Below are positions 1-11,682 of a stretch of DNA of 64,000 nucleotides, one piece after another (the first letter of the stretch is position 1; every line of letters begins with the position of its first letter). This DNA is from Bimastos eiseni (Eukaryota; Annelida; Clitellata; Crassiclitellata; Lumbricidae), in assembly GCA_959347315.1 (NCBI GenBank), contig OY365806.1, positions 50,892,068 through 50,956,067 of the forward strand, read 5' to 3'. The translations under genes and the position numbers were made by a program. The notes under the pieces are model-generated. The model did not search any database and was not told where the DNA came from. It was given only the letters and a program-made list of their open reading frames with translations.

Positions 1-439
1 CTGATAATGTCCTAGTTACAATATTAAATAGGCCTATAGCCTATTATGCTAACGTTGAGAATCAGTGTTTTAATCGTATATCCATGTTTATTAGAGTGTT
101 CTCTTTTTGTTTTCTTGACGTTTTTCTTGCGTTGTTTCTTCACTTTTTGTTGTTTCTTCGTTGGTTCGACTCTGTTTCTCCCTAGTGTTGTATCTTCGTT
201 GTCTGCTAGAGAATCTGAAGAGAAAAACAACAGACCCTCTAAGAACCGAAATAAATTTAGCAAGGACCTATAATTAGGCCTAGATACCTTACAAATTTAG
301 TTCACTTATGTTTTGTCAATATTTCTATTGCTAGATTTTAGTATTTAAATTAATATTTAACGGTTCCGATACATATTGATGTTAAATTCGAGCTTATTGC
401 TTACAAATCACAATGATAAAAATATAAAATAGGGTTTCA

Positions 440-632
440 ATTTCAGTTATCGTCCGGTAGATCGCGCCAGCGGACTTCTGATAAGGCGGGAACCTGGCAG
501 GCCGGCATCTTTCGGTTTTAGGGCCATGACTCATGCGAAGTTGCGCCGAGGTTTAATTTTTATCAAGGAATAAGAATTTTTATTTAACCATACAAGTAGA
601 ATTTACAGTGACACACAATTACCGATGCGGAA
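440..632 (+). promoter_or_regulatory. Candidate promoter/5'UTR region of RNASEH2A
   Basis: The stretch about 440-560 is clearly richer in G+C and CpG than the AT-rich DNA around it and lies just upstream of the RNASEH2A start codon. An in-frame stop at 609-611 separates it from the ATG at 633. No clear TATA box or initiator was identified, so the promoter call rests only on position and composition. Bases 1-439 are AT-rich with only short chance ORFs; I recognise nothing in them. Confidence 0.35.
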
Positions 633-3600
633 ATGCAATTCGGAGATTTTGACAACAGAAAAAACCACAGAGTTGAAAGTGTCGTTCCAGTCATTGCTAA
701 AAATGAGCCATGTTGTCTTGGTATCGATGAAGCTGGACGAGGTCCGGTTTTAGGTAGGAAGATTAATTTTTAGTTGACGTTAGATACTTGTGCAGTTGGG
801 AAGGTGTTCGTGTTACCCACAGTGTCAGTAGCGATTCTAATGTAAAGAATCGTATTTGATTCAGTGCTTGGGTAAATGAGCTTTTGAAAAACATTGACCG
901 GCTATCTTATATCATCGGGGACCGCAAATTAAGCATAATATTTTGCGCGTGGCTTAAGTGGAGACCTCTGCGCAGCCTTTAGCGCATGGGCATTGTAAAA
1001 AAGCTAACAAGTTTTATAAGTATGCATCGTGAGGGTCGGTTAGGGTCAGGTTAAGCATCGCGAGAGTCAGTTAGAGTCAGGTTAGGCGTTGTGAGGGTAT
1101 TTTAGGGTTAGTGTCATTTTTATACATTTGCGAAGATTCATCATACTTACTCCTTTGTGTCAATCGTGCACTGGAAGTATTTTGTTCTGACCAATGGCAG
1201 CAGACCAAAATATAAAAATATTATGCGTAAGTTGCGGTCCTTGATGCTATAAGTAAGCCCATTGACCTTGTAGATAATTGTTAGGCCTGTGATTGATCAC
1301 AATGTGAACAATATGGTTGCCTCTGACTTGGATAGAATAGAGCTCTGGGTGATCCCGAAGAATACGCGCCGATTTAGTTAACAATTTGACCGTCCCTGAA
1401 TGCTCTCAAATTGAGCGCTGCTAAATACAAGTCACATCCCATAATGCCATACACTCAGTAAGTAAGTAATGAACTTGAATTATTAACAATGAAGACAAGT
1501 CAGTATATTAAACAGACCAACAGTTGATGTCTTAAAAAGATTAGAAGAATGGTTCATTGTCTAATAAAAACGAATTAATTGAAGGAATAAATATCTGAAA
1601 TGGTTACAAGCTGGAAAAGCCTATGACATCCAAATGAGCTCCTTTCACGTGAACTCATCGAGGTCACTGTAGACCAATTTGGGGAGCACATGGGGGCACT
1701 GAGCACTAAAACTGGGGGGCTTTCCCCCCATTTTGAAATTGGTGCCTCTGCCCCCTGCTTGTTACACCCCTGATGTTTTCGATGTGTTGCATGTGCAGTG
1801 CTTGTGCACTGTGTGTGGTCGTCAGGAGACACAAGGTCCTGTTCCATCCGCAGGCAAAGCTTAAAATTTTTGACTTTCGCCATTTTGATAATGATAAATT
1901 AGCAAAATAAATGTTTGTGCCTGTAATAATTACTTCAAATCTAAAATTTTTATTTTTAGATACTTGTTTAAAAAATAAATTAAAAATTTTTTTTTTATAC
2001 TTTTTGTGTGTGTAATATTTGCCAAGGCGAATACTTCCGAATAGTCCTGAAAAACGGGATATTGGGCCGAGGCGAATGTCTGAGGCGATTTCCGGATATG
2101 CCCAAACAAATATATTAACTACATTTTTTTTACCGAAATTTGATACCGCTCTTCTTCCCACAGTTTTTGCTCAGAAGTGCACATACACGTCTCGACGCAC
2201 ACTTGCTCTGCAGTTGTACTGCAGAGCAAGTGTGCGCAAAGGACTTGCTCAAGGTGACTCCCCGGATGAGGGTCGAACCCGCTTGGTCAGCACACACTGA
2301 ACGTTACGGGCTGACCGCTCTAACCGATCAGCCACTGTGTCACATGGTTTTATGTTGGTGTTCATTTCTACTGACTGAGTACATTGTGTTATGCGATGTG
2401 ACTGGTAAGAAGCTTTGCTCTATTAGAGCACATTCAAGGGTGGTCTAAGTGTTTACTAACTGTGCAGGTGTTCTTAAACATTGCTGAGCTCTACTACTTA
2501 TCTATAATTCACAGTTCAGCAATGCAACCTCTTGTAATTTTGTGTGGTACAGCTGAATATTCATTCTGAGGGCAAAGGTTTTCCATGTATATTAGGGATG
2601 AACCGAAATTCGGTTAGGAAATCGGCTCAGCCCGAGTTTCATAATACTTGGCATTACTCGGACTTGGACAAAGAATGGGTCCGAGTATTAATTTTCAGAT
2701 TTTCGGCCACAGACGATTTGCCAAGGTTTGATTGAACATGAAGTTCAGAAGAAGCCAATCTAACGAAGTTTGGCAACTGTTGCGTGCTCCTGTCATCATG
2801 TGCAGAGCATCAAACAATGTTGACTTCTAAGCAATGTCCATAACCTGCTCTGTTCACAATCCTTTGGATGGAACTGGTCAAGGTCTGTGATACATGGAGA
2901 CTGTCTGCCTCAGTCTACCTTTTGGCTGTCAACACTAGGGTCTCCTCTATTCCGCACTGGGTTTCCCTTCGTTCCTCTGCCCACGAACTTCTGGTGGTTC
3001 CCCTCATGCGCTCTGCCACGGCCCCATCCAGAAGCTTTGCCTACGTGGGTTCCACCAGCTGGAACAGCCTCCCTTTTCCTTTTCGGAAGGAGCTGTTCTC
3101 TCTCTCTCCCCTGCTGCCTTCTGGAAGTGCTTGGAAGAGTTTCCTTTTTTCTGTGTATCTTTGTGTTGAGTCGTGAGCACCTCTGATTTGAGTGGCACTA
3201 GCTATGTAAGTGCTCCATTACATTACATTACTGTCAGCCATTGTATGAAGGATAAGCAAACTGACAAAGGTGAACCCTGGTCCTAGAAATGAGAAGCTGA
3301 TGCACTACGTCCTCCCGGACACATCCAACTCCTATTATTGTGGATATTCTGTTTCTGTTTTAGGTCCAATGGTTTATGGTGCATGCTACTGTCCTCTGTC
3401 TCAGCAGAACCTATTGAAGACTATAGGATTTGCAGGTATCAATTATTTCCATGGTCCACAGAATTAGCCTCCTAGTTAAATAATTTGTTGGATGACAAGC
3501 ACAACATGGATGATCTTGTTGGAAGCTTTAGTTTTGTGTGTAGGTCTATCTGTAATTTATGTTCTGCCTCTTGAGAAAATTTTAAAGGTTCTTGAACCTG

Positions 3601-6600
3601 TTAGAGCTTTTACAATCTTTCTATGACCCGACATTCGTTTTCACGACCTGTCTTGGCTGGGTCTCGTATTTATGCATTTCTTACATTTTCATTAATTAAT
3701 TATCGGATAAACTCGGTGCAAACCTTTCGTCAAAAATGATGACATATTTTTATATTTTTATCTAATGCAAACATACCAGACTACGAATATGGCTGATGGC
3801 CATCTTAATTTGTCTAAAGTGAGTTCATCATAAACAGCAGACCATTGGCTGTCTTACTGGACAAGAGAACAGTAACTGTAATTCAATGAAACAGTCTTGG
3901 CTGTACATGCAAAATGGCTTTTTCAGTATGCATGCGATACCAGGAGATAAAATCTTAAAAGTTCACTCGTGTGATTTTGTTGTCAGAATGGTGCGAGGGA
4001 TTATATTGTGAAATGACTCAGGCAAAAGTTTCCAGCTAAGTGATTTCCAGAGTAAGTGATCTTGTCACTTTGCTATGACAGGAATTAAGTCAATGGGTTG
4101 CTTCCAGTTGCTGCATTGTGGAATGACTGAAGCGTTGAAGAAGCTTCAGATAAAGATTATGGAGCACCACAAATGTCGTGCCCACAGAAGGGCAGAAGAA
4201 AGGCTAGCATAAAGAAGGAAAGATTCTCTCAAGCGGTTCATGGCTATATATTACTCCCAGGATGTGAAAGCAATTAGTAAAGTTTGCCGCAGTGTTTTTT
4301 CCGATTGTTGACTAGCACAAACATGTCAAACTACGGGAAACGAACTCGACTAACATGGGCTCATTGGGCTGAGTGTTATATAGTGAGATAATGATGGCCA
4401 ACATCACTTTGCATTCGGCATCAAGTGTTCGTTGAAAGTGATTGACTACATACAGGATTGCAAAACAAGAATAGCAGTGATGGTTAATGTTCTGAGCAAT
4501 ATGGCGACCAATCATTCGACACTAATGATCAACTAATGTCTTCTTTGCAGTGATAGTCTTCAGGTGCAGCTCACTGGAAATTTAACATCTACAATAAAAG
4601 AGGATCTTATTGGCTGTTTCGAGAATTACATCTGCCGAAATCTTTACTGGCTAAAGTATTGATAGTTTCGTTTTGTATAGTGGGTGCTTCAGAGTAAGTG
4701 ATCTTGCCACTTTGCTATGACAGGAATTAAGTCAATGGGTGGCTTCCAGTTGCTGCATTGTGGAATGACTGAAGCATTGAATCAGCATTTGATTGAAGCA
4801 TCAGCTGAAGTCATACAAGACTTGAAAGAACATTTCTCACAATAAGATATTGAGTTTAAAAATAACTGAAGACTGAGTTTCAAACAGAGAATTTGCTTTC
4901 AGCTTTGCCCCCAATTTGACATGGCTAGCTATTTTTTCAAACCACTTTCAACACTGGATGGATGCAGAATTGCAGATCGGTTTAGTAATGGGCTGTGTAG
5001 AATTTCAGAGACTTCTCAGAAACTCTAAGCACTCGACGTCAGGTCATCTCTATGCTGATGAAGTTCAGATCTTCGTGCATGGCTCCATTTCCAACCAACT
5101 TGCTCTTTGCCAATCTATTGAATCACTCTCTGCTGATCTCAACTGTTGGATGTCTTCAAACCGTCTCTCACTCAATTCTTCCAAGACTCAATTGATCTGG
5201 TTGGGCATCTGCCAGCAGCTGCTTAAACTTGATTACGCTTTACTTGCCAAACGGTTCCCTCAGTTTAGTTTCTCTAGAAATGTCCGCAATCTGGGCGTCA
5301 CTCTGGACGGTACTCTATCCTTCTCTGCACATATCTCTAATCTCTCACGGTCCAGCATCTATCATTTGCGGCGACTACGCACCCTCTGACGATCTGTGTG
5401 ATTGGTCATTTTTTCGACCATGGTTCATGTCTTCATCTGCTCCCACATTAACTCATTACTCATTGCTTTCTTACGTTCAAAGCGTTGTTGGGTCAAGCTC
5501 CACTCTATCTATGTGATCTTATCAGGAAACCTATCTCAGCTACCTACCACCGGACGTCCTCTCCGTTCTTTAGACCGTCACGATCTTCTAGTACCGCAGT
5601 CTAGAACTGCCACAGCTCAGCATCGTGCCTATGCCTCTGTTAGACCTTTGCTATGGAACAGCCTTCCTGCTGTGACTCGTACTGCAATCTTATCTAGTAG
5701 CACAACTGTTTCTGCTCGTTCTCTTAAGACTTTTCTTTTCTCTAGGGGTTTTTCGCACTGGGAGTGCCTCTGATTAGGTTGTACTGTGAGAGGCGCTTTA
5801 TAAATCCGTAAATAATATATGTATATATATATATGTATATATATATATATGTATATATATATATGTATATATATATATATTATTAGAATAGAATAGAGGT
5901 TAAAGATCAGTTGCTGCTAAGGTGTGTGTGTGTGCATGTGACCAAGATGCAGCAACACCTCAACCTCTCAAAGTCTTGTGTTGATGTTTATTTACAAAAT
6001 GAATGTTAACTAATTCTATGTTTTCTTTTGTGCAATAGATTCCAAGACTTTGTCTGAGCAGCAGAGAGATGGATTGTTTGAAAAGCTTGATGCTGCCACT
6101 GACATTCTAGGATGGATAGTCAACATTTTGTCACCAAACTACATTTCAAATAGCATGCTGAAACGGTATGATATAGACATATTCCTCTTGTTTGTACTGT
6201 TCAGCACTGCTTAGAGCTGCAAAAGGCGCTATATAAATAAAATTTATCTATTTATATATAAAATATATATATATGTATATGTGCATATAGGTCATCATAG
6301 GATAAGCTGCTAGCACTGCATCTTCCAATTATCTCTGCCAGAGCATTTTCTACAATGCCAAATGCTGCCCACATGTGTGGTGGCGACACATTCGTTCTCT
6401 CATTAATTCTTTCCTTTAATAACCAGCATCCTAATTCGTCCCATCATTCATCTTTACTTTTAATAAAAGCATCAGAACTACAATGTATGAAATGTGACTG
6501 GGAAACCAAAGAGCCGATGCAGAAAATGTAACTATTAACTCATAAACGACGAGAATGCACTATAAGTGACTGGATACCAACGCAGCTTGTTGTTAAAGTG

Positions 6601-9600
6601 TTAATGACATAAACTATTGATGTGAATGACTTATGATGGCAATTGAATGTGCACTTCCATGTCTAATGTCAGCAATCCTTCTAATCCACCAGTTATCTGA
6701 TGCCTTTCAAGACTTGGCTAGGACTCATTTTCAGCTAATCTCCACAACCCCTCTGGTCTGGTCTTTTGACCTTGTGGATCTATATATACAGTGTTCATGT
6801 ATGTTTGCATGTATTGGAATGTATGCTGCCCACTGATCAGTGTATTATATTTCAGGAAATCTTGTTTTTATTTTGTTCAGATTTGATCAAATTAGTTGAA
6901 GTTCTAATTTAATTTTTCTGACCATGGTCAATTTGTTTTGGGTCAACTTTATTTCTCAAATCATTTATAGTTCTACTGTAAGAGTGATTTAAGTTTTAGC
7001 TAGAGTTCTAGTTTCAGTTCTATAATTATTTTTAAAACATTGCAATTAAGTTTTTGAAATGCACACATCTCTAACGATCTGCCAAAGACAAGCTTAACCC
7101 TTTAACAGCCAGCATGTACTAAAATGTAAGTCATAATCAATGGCGATGGTCGTTAAAGGGTTAAAACTAGAAAAAATTAAATCTAGATAAGAACTATGTA
7201 TGATGACTAAATGAGAATGAAATACTGATGATAACTAAATCTAGAATGTTGTTCTCATGTACACACTATGTTTTGCAAAGTGTAGTTACTGTTGTTGGTG
7301 TCAAATCTGCTCCAACAGCTTGATATCAGTTGGTGTCACTGCAGCCATTGCAATGGCTGGCCTTATTGTCAGAGTAGTTCAAAACAGTGTGGAGTAAGAA
7401 AAATATGCTGGTGCAGCCATAGGCTACATCACAAATGCCTTGAAACATGGCTATGTAAGACAGCTTATCTTTCTTTAAACAAGCAGGACATTTTCTGTAT
7501 GCAGCATGCATAAGTAGATATGCTGAAATAGTTTAGATTTTTGTTGAAAGGTGATTCACAGAAGCAGTCCATGGGATTTTGACCACAAGTTTATTTGGAG
7601 CAACAAGTGATTGGTGCTTTCTTTAATACGATATTGTGATAAAATTCTACAGATTAGAATAGCTTTAGCCACTGTCAACCAAGGTTACTGATGGACTCTT
7701 TTTTTTTTCTCTTTTGATGCAGAAGCAAATACAACTTGAACCAGTTGTCACACGATGCTGCAGCCGGTCTTATTCAACGAGCTTTGGATCAAGGGGTCTG
7801 CGTCAGAGAAGTAAGCATTATGCATGCATATAAAATAATGATGGGGTTGTCTGTATAGGATGTGAGACATGAAGGGTCAAGATTAGACTCTTGTGGTGAC
7901 AGGGTGGGGGTTTTGAGAACTGTGGTGTCACTCAATAGTGGATACTGTAAACATGTTGTCTAATTAGCTTACACAATAATTAGTTAATTGAAAAAGAGTG
8001 AGCTGATTGAATTGGTGGAAACAAGCTCAATTTATACCAAATGGAATGTTTACCTGCGTGCCTTTACTATTTTGTTGCCGCTACACTTGTTTGATACAAA
8101 GGGGTTTAGAGATTTAGTGAGGGTCATATCTCTCCTCGTTTATGGTAAATCAATTGCTCTCTTCCTCTATCAGGTCGCATTCATTTCAAAAGTTCTTGTT
8201 CTAGTCATGAAGTCCACACTAGGTATTGCTCCAAAATATCTCAGGGATCACATTTTTTCCTCTGAAAGTACAGGCAGCAATTTTTCACTTATCGCCTTTC
8301 CACTCTCGACATTCTGTGCTTTGCGCTTGTGAACGGCACACTTATTCAGGTGCTTAGTGAAACAGTCCCTGTGCTTAAATTCGACGGGCACATTGTATGT
8401 TCTGCACAGTAATAGATAGCCGCGCGCCGCTCATCTGAAACGTACCGGGCTTAAACTGAGCGTCTTCCTCTAGCCACCGAATGTTTTCGTACATGAAGTC
8501 TTAACTAATGTTTAGAACCTTTGTCTTTACCACATAAAAAACTCGAACAGCACGAAAAAACTGTCAAATTCGCAGCCATTCGTGGCAAAATGTAAAAATT
8601 CACAGTAGCATCCAAAATTCGCGAAAAATTTACAGCCCTAATCATGAGATGTTGATGGTGTGTGCAGTAAGTTGGCTTTGCATATCATTTGCTGTTGAAT
8701 GTTGAACAATATTTCACATTAATTCTTAATTGTTCTCTGCCTCTAGGTGTATGTGGATACAGTTGGTGATCCGGGTTCTTATCAAAACAAACTGAAATCC
8801 ATTTTTCCTGGCCTGGAAATAACAGTCGCCAAGAAAGCTGACTCCACTTATCCGATCGTCAGTGCTGCCAGTATATGTGCTAAGGTATGTCTTTGTGTAG
8901 TTGTACTGAGCTTGCTTTGCCTTTAACAGCACTTTTTGTGTTTTTTTTTAAAATTTGAGTTGGCTATAGCTGTTAAAAATAATTTGGGAGCTATTTCTAT
9001 TATGATTTGTTTTCAGAATGTTTCAAGAGTTGTGATCAGTAATAGTAATTTCTATTTGTTTTTTTAAATTTCACGCCATGCTGGTGCCTTGGGATTATGG
9101 ACCTATGTGATGATTAGGCACGATTTAGATTTTAGGCCTAGTCTCATGGTTTACACAATATACAGAAAATGATTCCACTTTTCTGAGAACATACACATTT
9201 TTGGTGCTGGGTATTAAGTTAATGCATCTGAAAACTCGCTGATTACTTCCTTGTTAACACAAATGTGAAGAAGTTCGACAGCACATTCTAAGTAACAGAC
9301 TTAGATGCTGTACCTATGACTCCATCAGATCTAAGCAAGTGTGTTTGAATACAGAACTTTAGCGAATGTATGCTGCACAGAGTTAAAGGCAGTGTCTGCA
9401 AGTGCAGTGGCAGACTGTTCCTGGAAGATGGTCCTACACACGAAAAGGCATAATGGGTTTGAGTTGAAAGTGCGACAATGTGGTACCTGCATATCTCCAT
9501 GGGCCACAGAACAGTCGGTGTTAGCAAGCGACATAGTGCCGCCTATATGATGCAGCTTATGAACTGCCAATATGAAGTCACAGTCGATTCGTGAGGCTTG

Positions 9601-11324
9601 TGCACTGCTGATTACAGACTGATGTACTATGAACTACAATACAACTAAATTTCTGTCTGAATTCCAGCTTTTGTTTGAAACTGTTTAGGTAATTGATGAA
9701 AGCACACAATCTACTGTGCAATCATGTTCATTTGTTTTTTTTTATAGGTTTCTAGGGACAAGGCTGTAAGAGATTGGAAGTTTATTGAGGGGGAGTGCAT
9801 CAACGACCGAGATTATGGCTCTGGTTACCCTGGAGGTGAGTTTGCCTTCTGATTCATCTGGCTTTTATTGACCAAAAATATTGATATATTTATATAACAC
9901 ATTATTCACAAGCAGTTGTTCCCAAATGCAAGCCAAGATGTGGCAGTTTCCTATTTTCACTGGTACTTGTTTTTTACTAGTTACATGACTCAAGCAGAAT
10001 GAACAATTTGATATGACTAAGTGACAGCAGCCAACAATAAGCATTAATGTTAGACATTCTTTGATTTCATTGAAGTCATTTGTCGAAACTGTCTGTTCCT
10101 AGATCCAAAGACGAAGAGCTTTCTGTCATCTACGCTTGACCCTGTGTTTGGCTTCAGTCAGTTCGTTAGATTTGGATGGTCAACTGCTGCAGTCATCCTC
10201 GACAAAAGTGCCCATCTTGTCCAATGGTTAGTATCTGGAGCACAACAAAGTAAAGTGCAGGCAACAGTTGAAACGTGTGCTCAATATCTTTTTAAGTGAA
10301 CTACATTGTGAAACCATTTCACGAGGGGTCATTTGTAAAAGATGTCTAAGAAAAATTACCTAGGCTATTTTGGATATCTTCCTCCTTTGTCTGCGGTTGG
10401 CCCTAGCCTCGTTCCTCCCTTTTATGGACGTCCATATCAGAGGATGACTGGCTATAAGACTTCTTCAGTGTGGCAGCATAAACTAGTTCACCTATCAACC
10501 GCTTGGGATGACCCTCATTGCAAAATGTCCTTCATGGAAGACCCCAAAAGCAGTGTGAAGTTATTGCTGGCAGGCTTTGCACATGCTGAACGAAGGAGTC
10601 GATCCATTGTTACAAGTTGACTTTGTATTTTAACCTTTTAAGGAGGAGAGTTTATTAAAATGTATGGAAAACCAATATAGCTCATCGGCAAAAGATTAAG
10701 AGTTACTGGCTAGATTGCACAGATAACAAGAATGGCAACAGCCATATGAATGTTTGTAGTTCATGCAATTACAGCCACTGACTAGTTCTTCTGAGACTGA
10801 TCGTAGTAAGCGCTGTGTTCAGATCTCTATCATAACACCACGTTACTGCAGGGCAGGCTTTTGAATACTGTATGCAGTCCTTTGCTTGTAAGTGTAAATA
10901 AATGTTTGGCAATAATGTGGGAAACTGACAGCCAAACCATAAGACCAGTACTTTGTAATTAGTGGGACACGTACACAGTGTAATGAATTACTTAATAAAT
11001 TATTATTTTCCCCATGTCTTTAGTTTAATAGTTGGTAGGTTAAAGATTAACCTATTGCATCTAGCAACCGCTTGTCTAGTTTTCTCGAGCTGACTGATCA
11101 TTGTACTAAGGGATTGTTTTAATATAAATTAGTTTAGAAAGTTGTTTGTTTGCAGGGAAGATGATGATGTTAATGAAAATACGAAGGATAAGGAAGACCT
11201 AAAGAATGTTCCTTCAATCACCTCATTCTTCCAGGCTTCTCGATCAGCTGGATCTAGCGTTCCACTTGCAACTTCTCATCGATTCTTCACAGAGCGCTGC
11301 TTGAAGCGAAAGGCGAACTTCTGA
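633..11324 (+). CDS. RNASEH2A: Ribonuclease H2 subunit A (catalytic), 8 exons
   Basis: Catalytic subunit of RNase H2, which cuts RNA in RNA:DNA hybrids and at single ribonucleotides in nuclear DNA. Exons: 633-753, 3364-3435, 6039-6165, 7723-7810, 8747-8884, 9748-9835, 10103-10226, 11156-11324. All introns are GT-AG, the phases agree, and the product is 308 residues (human 299). Seen in the translation: the DEAGRGP motif with metal-binding D32 and E33 and the G35-R36-G37 loop; D140 in the VYVDTVGDP strand; D168 in [18 protein letters not shown]; and DYGSGYP with Y209, matching human D34, E35, D141, D169 and Y210. The C-terminus keeps a SITSFF motif and ends in a basic tail. ATG 633 is the first in frame after the stop at 609-611. 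Introns 1-5 hold SINE, LINE and DNA-transposon remnants. The product presumably assembles with the B and C subunits, which are not in this window. No lesion was seen, so the gene looks functional. Confidence 0.97.
900..1259. mobile_element. 360-bp MITE with 8-bp target duplication, in RNASEH2A intron 1
   Basis: The two ends form an inverted repeat of about 44 bp with roughly seven mismatches; both begin GGCT and share GGACCGCAA and GCATAATATTTT. The flanks carry a perfect 8-bp direct repeat, CATTGACC, at 892-899 and 1260-1267. The middle holds about three degenerate copies of a 32-33 bp unit containing GGTTAGGGT-like words (about 1023-1110). The 8-bp duplication fits hAT, P or Merlin-type DNA transposons; the superfamily is not settled because the ends do not start with a typical hAT CAG. 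It has no coding capacity. A second, damaged copy lies at 56595-57087. Confidence 0.8.
1862..2107 (+). mobile_element. Fragment of hAT-like MITE (GGGCATAACC family)
   Basis: This stretch matches the reverse complement of 36515-36760 and the right half of 55522-56198. It includes the shared phrases AATATTTGCC, GGCGAATACTTCC and GAGGCGATTTC, and an end resembling GGTTATGCCC (here GGATATGCCC). Only one terminus is present, and no target duplication could be found. It lies in RNASEH2A intron 1. Confidence 0.65.
2165..2345 (-). repeat. tRNA-derived SINE
   Basis: Read on the - strand, about 2345 to 2255 resembles a tRNA: GTGGCTGATCGGTTAGAGCG as a box-A region, then GGGTTCGACCC as a box-B match. 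This is followed by CCTTGAGCAAGTCCTTT, a motif also present after the tRNA-like head of the element at 30118-30250. The 3' part contains the hairpin at 2196-2236. It is too diverged from a true tRNA (no clean acceptor stem) to be a functional tRNA gene. Confidence 0.65.
2196..2236. repeat. Perfect 19-bp inverted repeat, 3-nt loop
   Basis: The left arm 2196-2214 is exactly complementary to 2218-2236, with a TGT loop between. It sits at the tail of the SINE at 2165-2345, and the arm sequence contains the SINE's own CTTGCTC-type word. Confidence 0.9.
2593..2720 (+). mobile_element. Truncated hAT-like MITE (TAGGGATGAACCGA family)
   Basis: It begins TAGGGATGAACCGAAATTCGG-like and continues with CTCGGACTTGGACAAA and GGNTCCGAGTA phrases also seen at the left end of the intact element at 35853-36298. 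The right terminus is missing, so this is a one-ended remnant in RNASEH2A intron 1. Confidence 0.6.
2870..3240 (+). pseudogene. LINE 3' end (CR1/L2-like reverse transcriptase C-terminus)
   Basis: Frame translation near 3020-3150 gives the typical tail of a CR1/L2-like ORF2, with [14 protein letters not shown] followed by a short hydrophobic stretch. Downstream is GTGTTGAGTCGTGAGC, GCCTCTGATT-like, then a short ACATT tandem tail. The same 3' tail recurs at about 57745-57800. It is heavily 5'-truncated and lies in RNASEH2A intron 1. Confidence 0.7.
4048..4783 (+). repeat. Direct duplication of about 95 bp, spaced 642 bp apart
   Basis: Bases 4048-4141 recur at about 4690-4783 with only a few substitutions; both start CAGAGTAAGTGATCTTG and run to GGAATGACTGAAGC. 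The intervening DNA (4142-4689) has no recognised content. The pair could be the ends of an element or a local duplication within RNASEH2A intron 2. Confidence 0.75.
4916..5800 (+). pseudogene. Degenerate LINE reverse transcriptase fragment
   Basis: Open frames 4916-5389 and 5402-5773 encode the end of a CR1/L2-like reverse transcriptase. Visible are the catalytic-box relic YADEVQIF (normally YADDTQ, so the second Asp is lost), [34 protein letters not shown], and a C-terminal [12 protein letters not shown] ... LKTFLF. The frame breaks around 5390. The 3' end is GAGGCGCTTTATAAAT followed by a TA/TG microsatellite. It is a dead copy in RNASEH2A intron 2, in the gene's sense orientation. Confidence 0.88.
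5813..5882. repeat. (TA)n/TATG microsatellite
   Basis: Alternating TA with interspersed G forms about 70 bp of simple repeat directly after the LINE 3' end. This may be that element's tail repeat. Confidence 0.9.
7098..7160. mobile_element. 63-bp piggyBac-like mini-element
   Basis: TTAA at 7094-7097 and 7161-7164 flanks a 63-bp sequence whose ends are inverted: CCCTTTAAC at the left and GTTAAAGGG at the right. A TTAA target with CCC...GGG ends is the piggyBac signature. It is shorter than most MITEs and sits in RNASEH2A intron 3. Confidence 0.6.
8040..8340 (+). pseudogene. LINE reverse-transcriptase C-terminal remnant
   Basis: The open frame 7988-8332 includes [20 protein letters not shown], which resembles the 'K-hydrophobic-A-L-x-G-x-A-P-x-Y-L' block near the end of CR1/L2-like ORF2. 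The rest is decayed. It lies in RNASEH2A intron 4. The remaining part of that intron (8341-8746) shows nothing I recognise. Confidence 0.5.
9288..9570 (-). pseudogene. LINE 3' remnant, antisense to RNASEH2A
   Basis: On the - strand the frame gives a C-terminal LINE block, with [14 protein letters not shown] followed by [10 protein letters not shown], equivalent to the 'WNSLP ... LKTHLF' tail of other copies here. It is a short, decayed insertion in RNASEH2A intron 5. Confidence 0.55.
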
Positions 11325-11682
11325 CGTCTTGAATTAATTTTATTCAAAAGTTATCTTTCAGTGCTGCAGTTTTTATTGCACTCGGCACATAAATATTAGT
11401 TTCTTTATGAAGTCTCAACTGTCGCATTGTATTATATGTTTAAAAAACATGTCATTATATCAAGTTCACGAGACCATCCGTCTTAATAGTTTGGAATATC
11501 TGCTGTTTGAAATTAGCAAGATGTGAGATCATGCTCTCTCTGACTACACACAAATATAAGTGTACACTTTTCTTTATGTACAGCCCTGTTTGAATGGAAG
11601 CCACATATGTTTGCCTCCGTGTGGGGACTGCTATCCAGATATTCAAATCTCAAAAGCTACTATTGTATGGGAGCCTTCACCC

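Noticed and set aside
2250..2345. Possible tRNA gene on the - strand
   Set aside because: Box A and B are present, but the stems do not pair cleanly and a SINE body follows; called a SINE.
10342..10620. 92-codon + strand ORF in RNASEH2A intron 7
   Set aside because: No motif, a composition like the intron, and the spliced gene model skips it; treated as chance.
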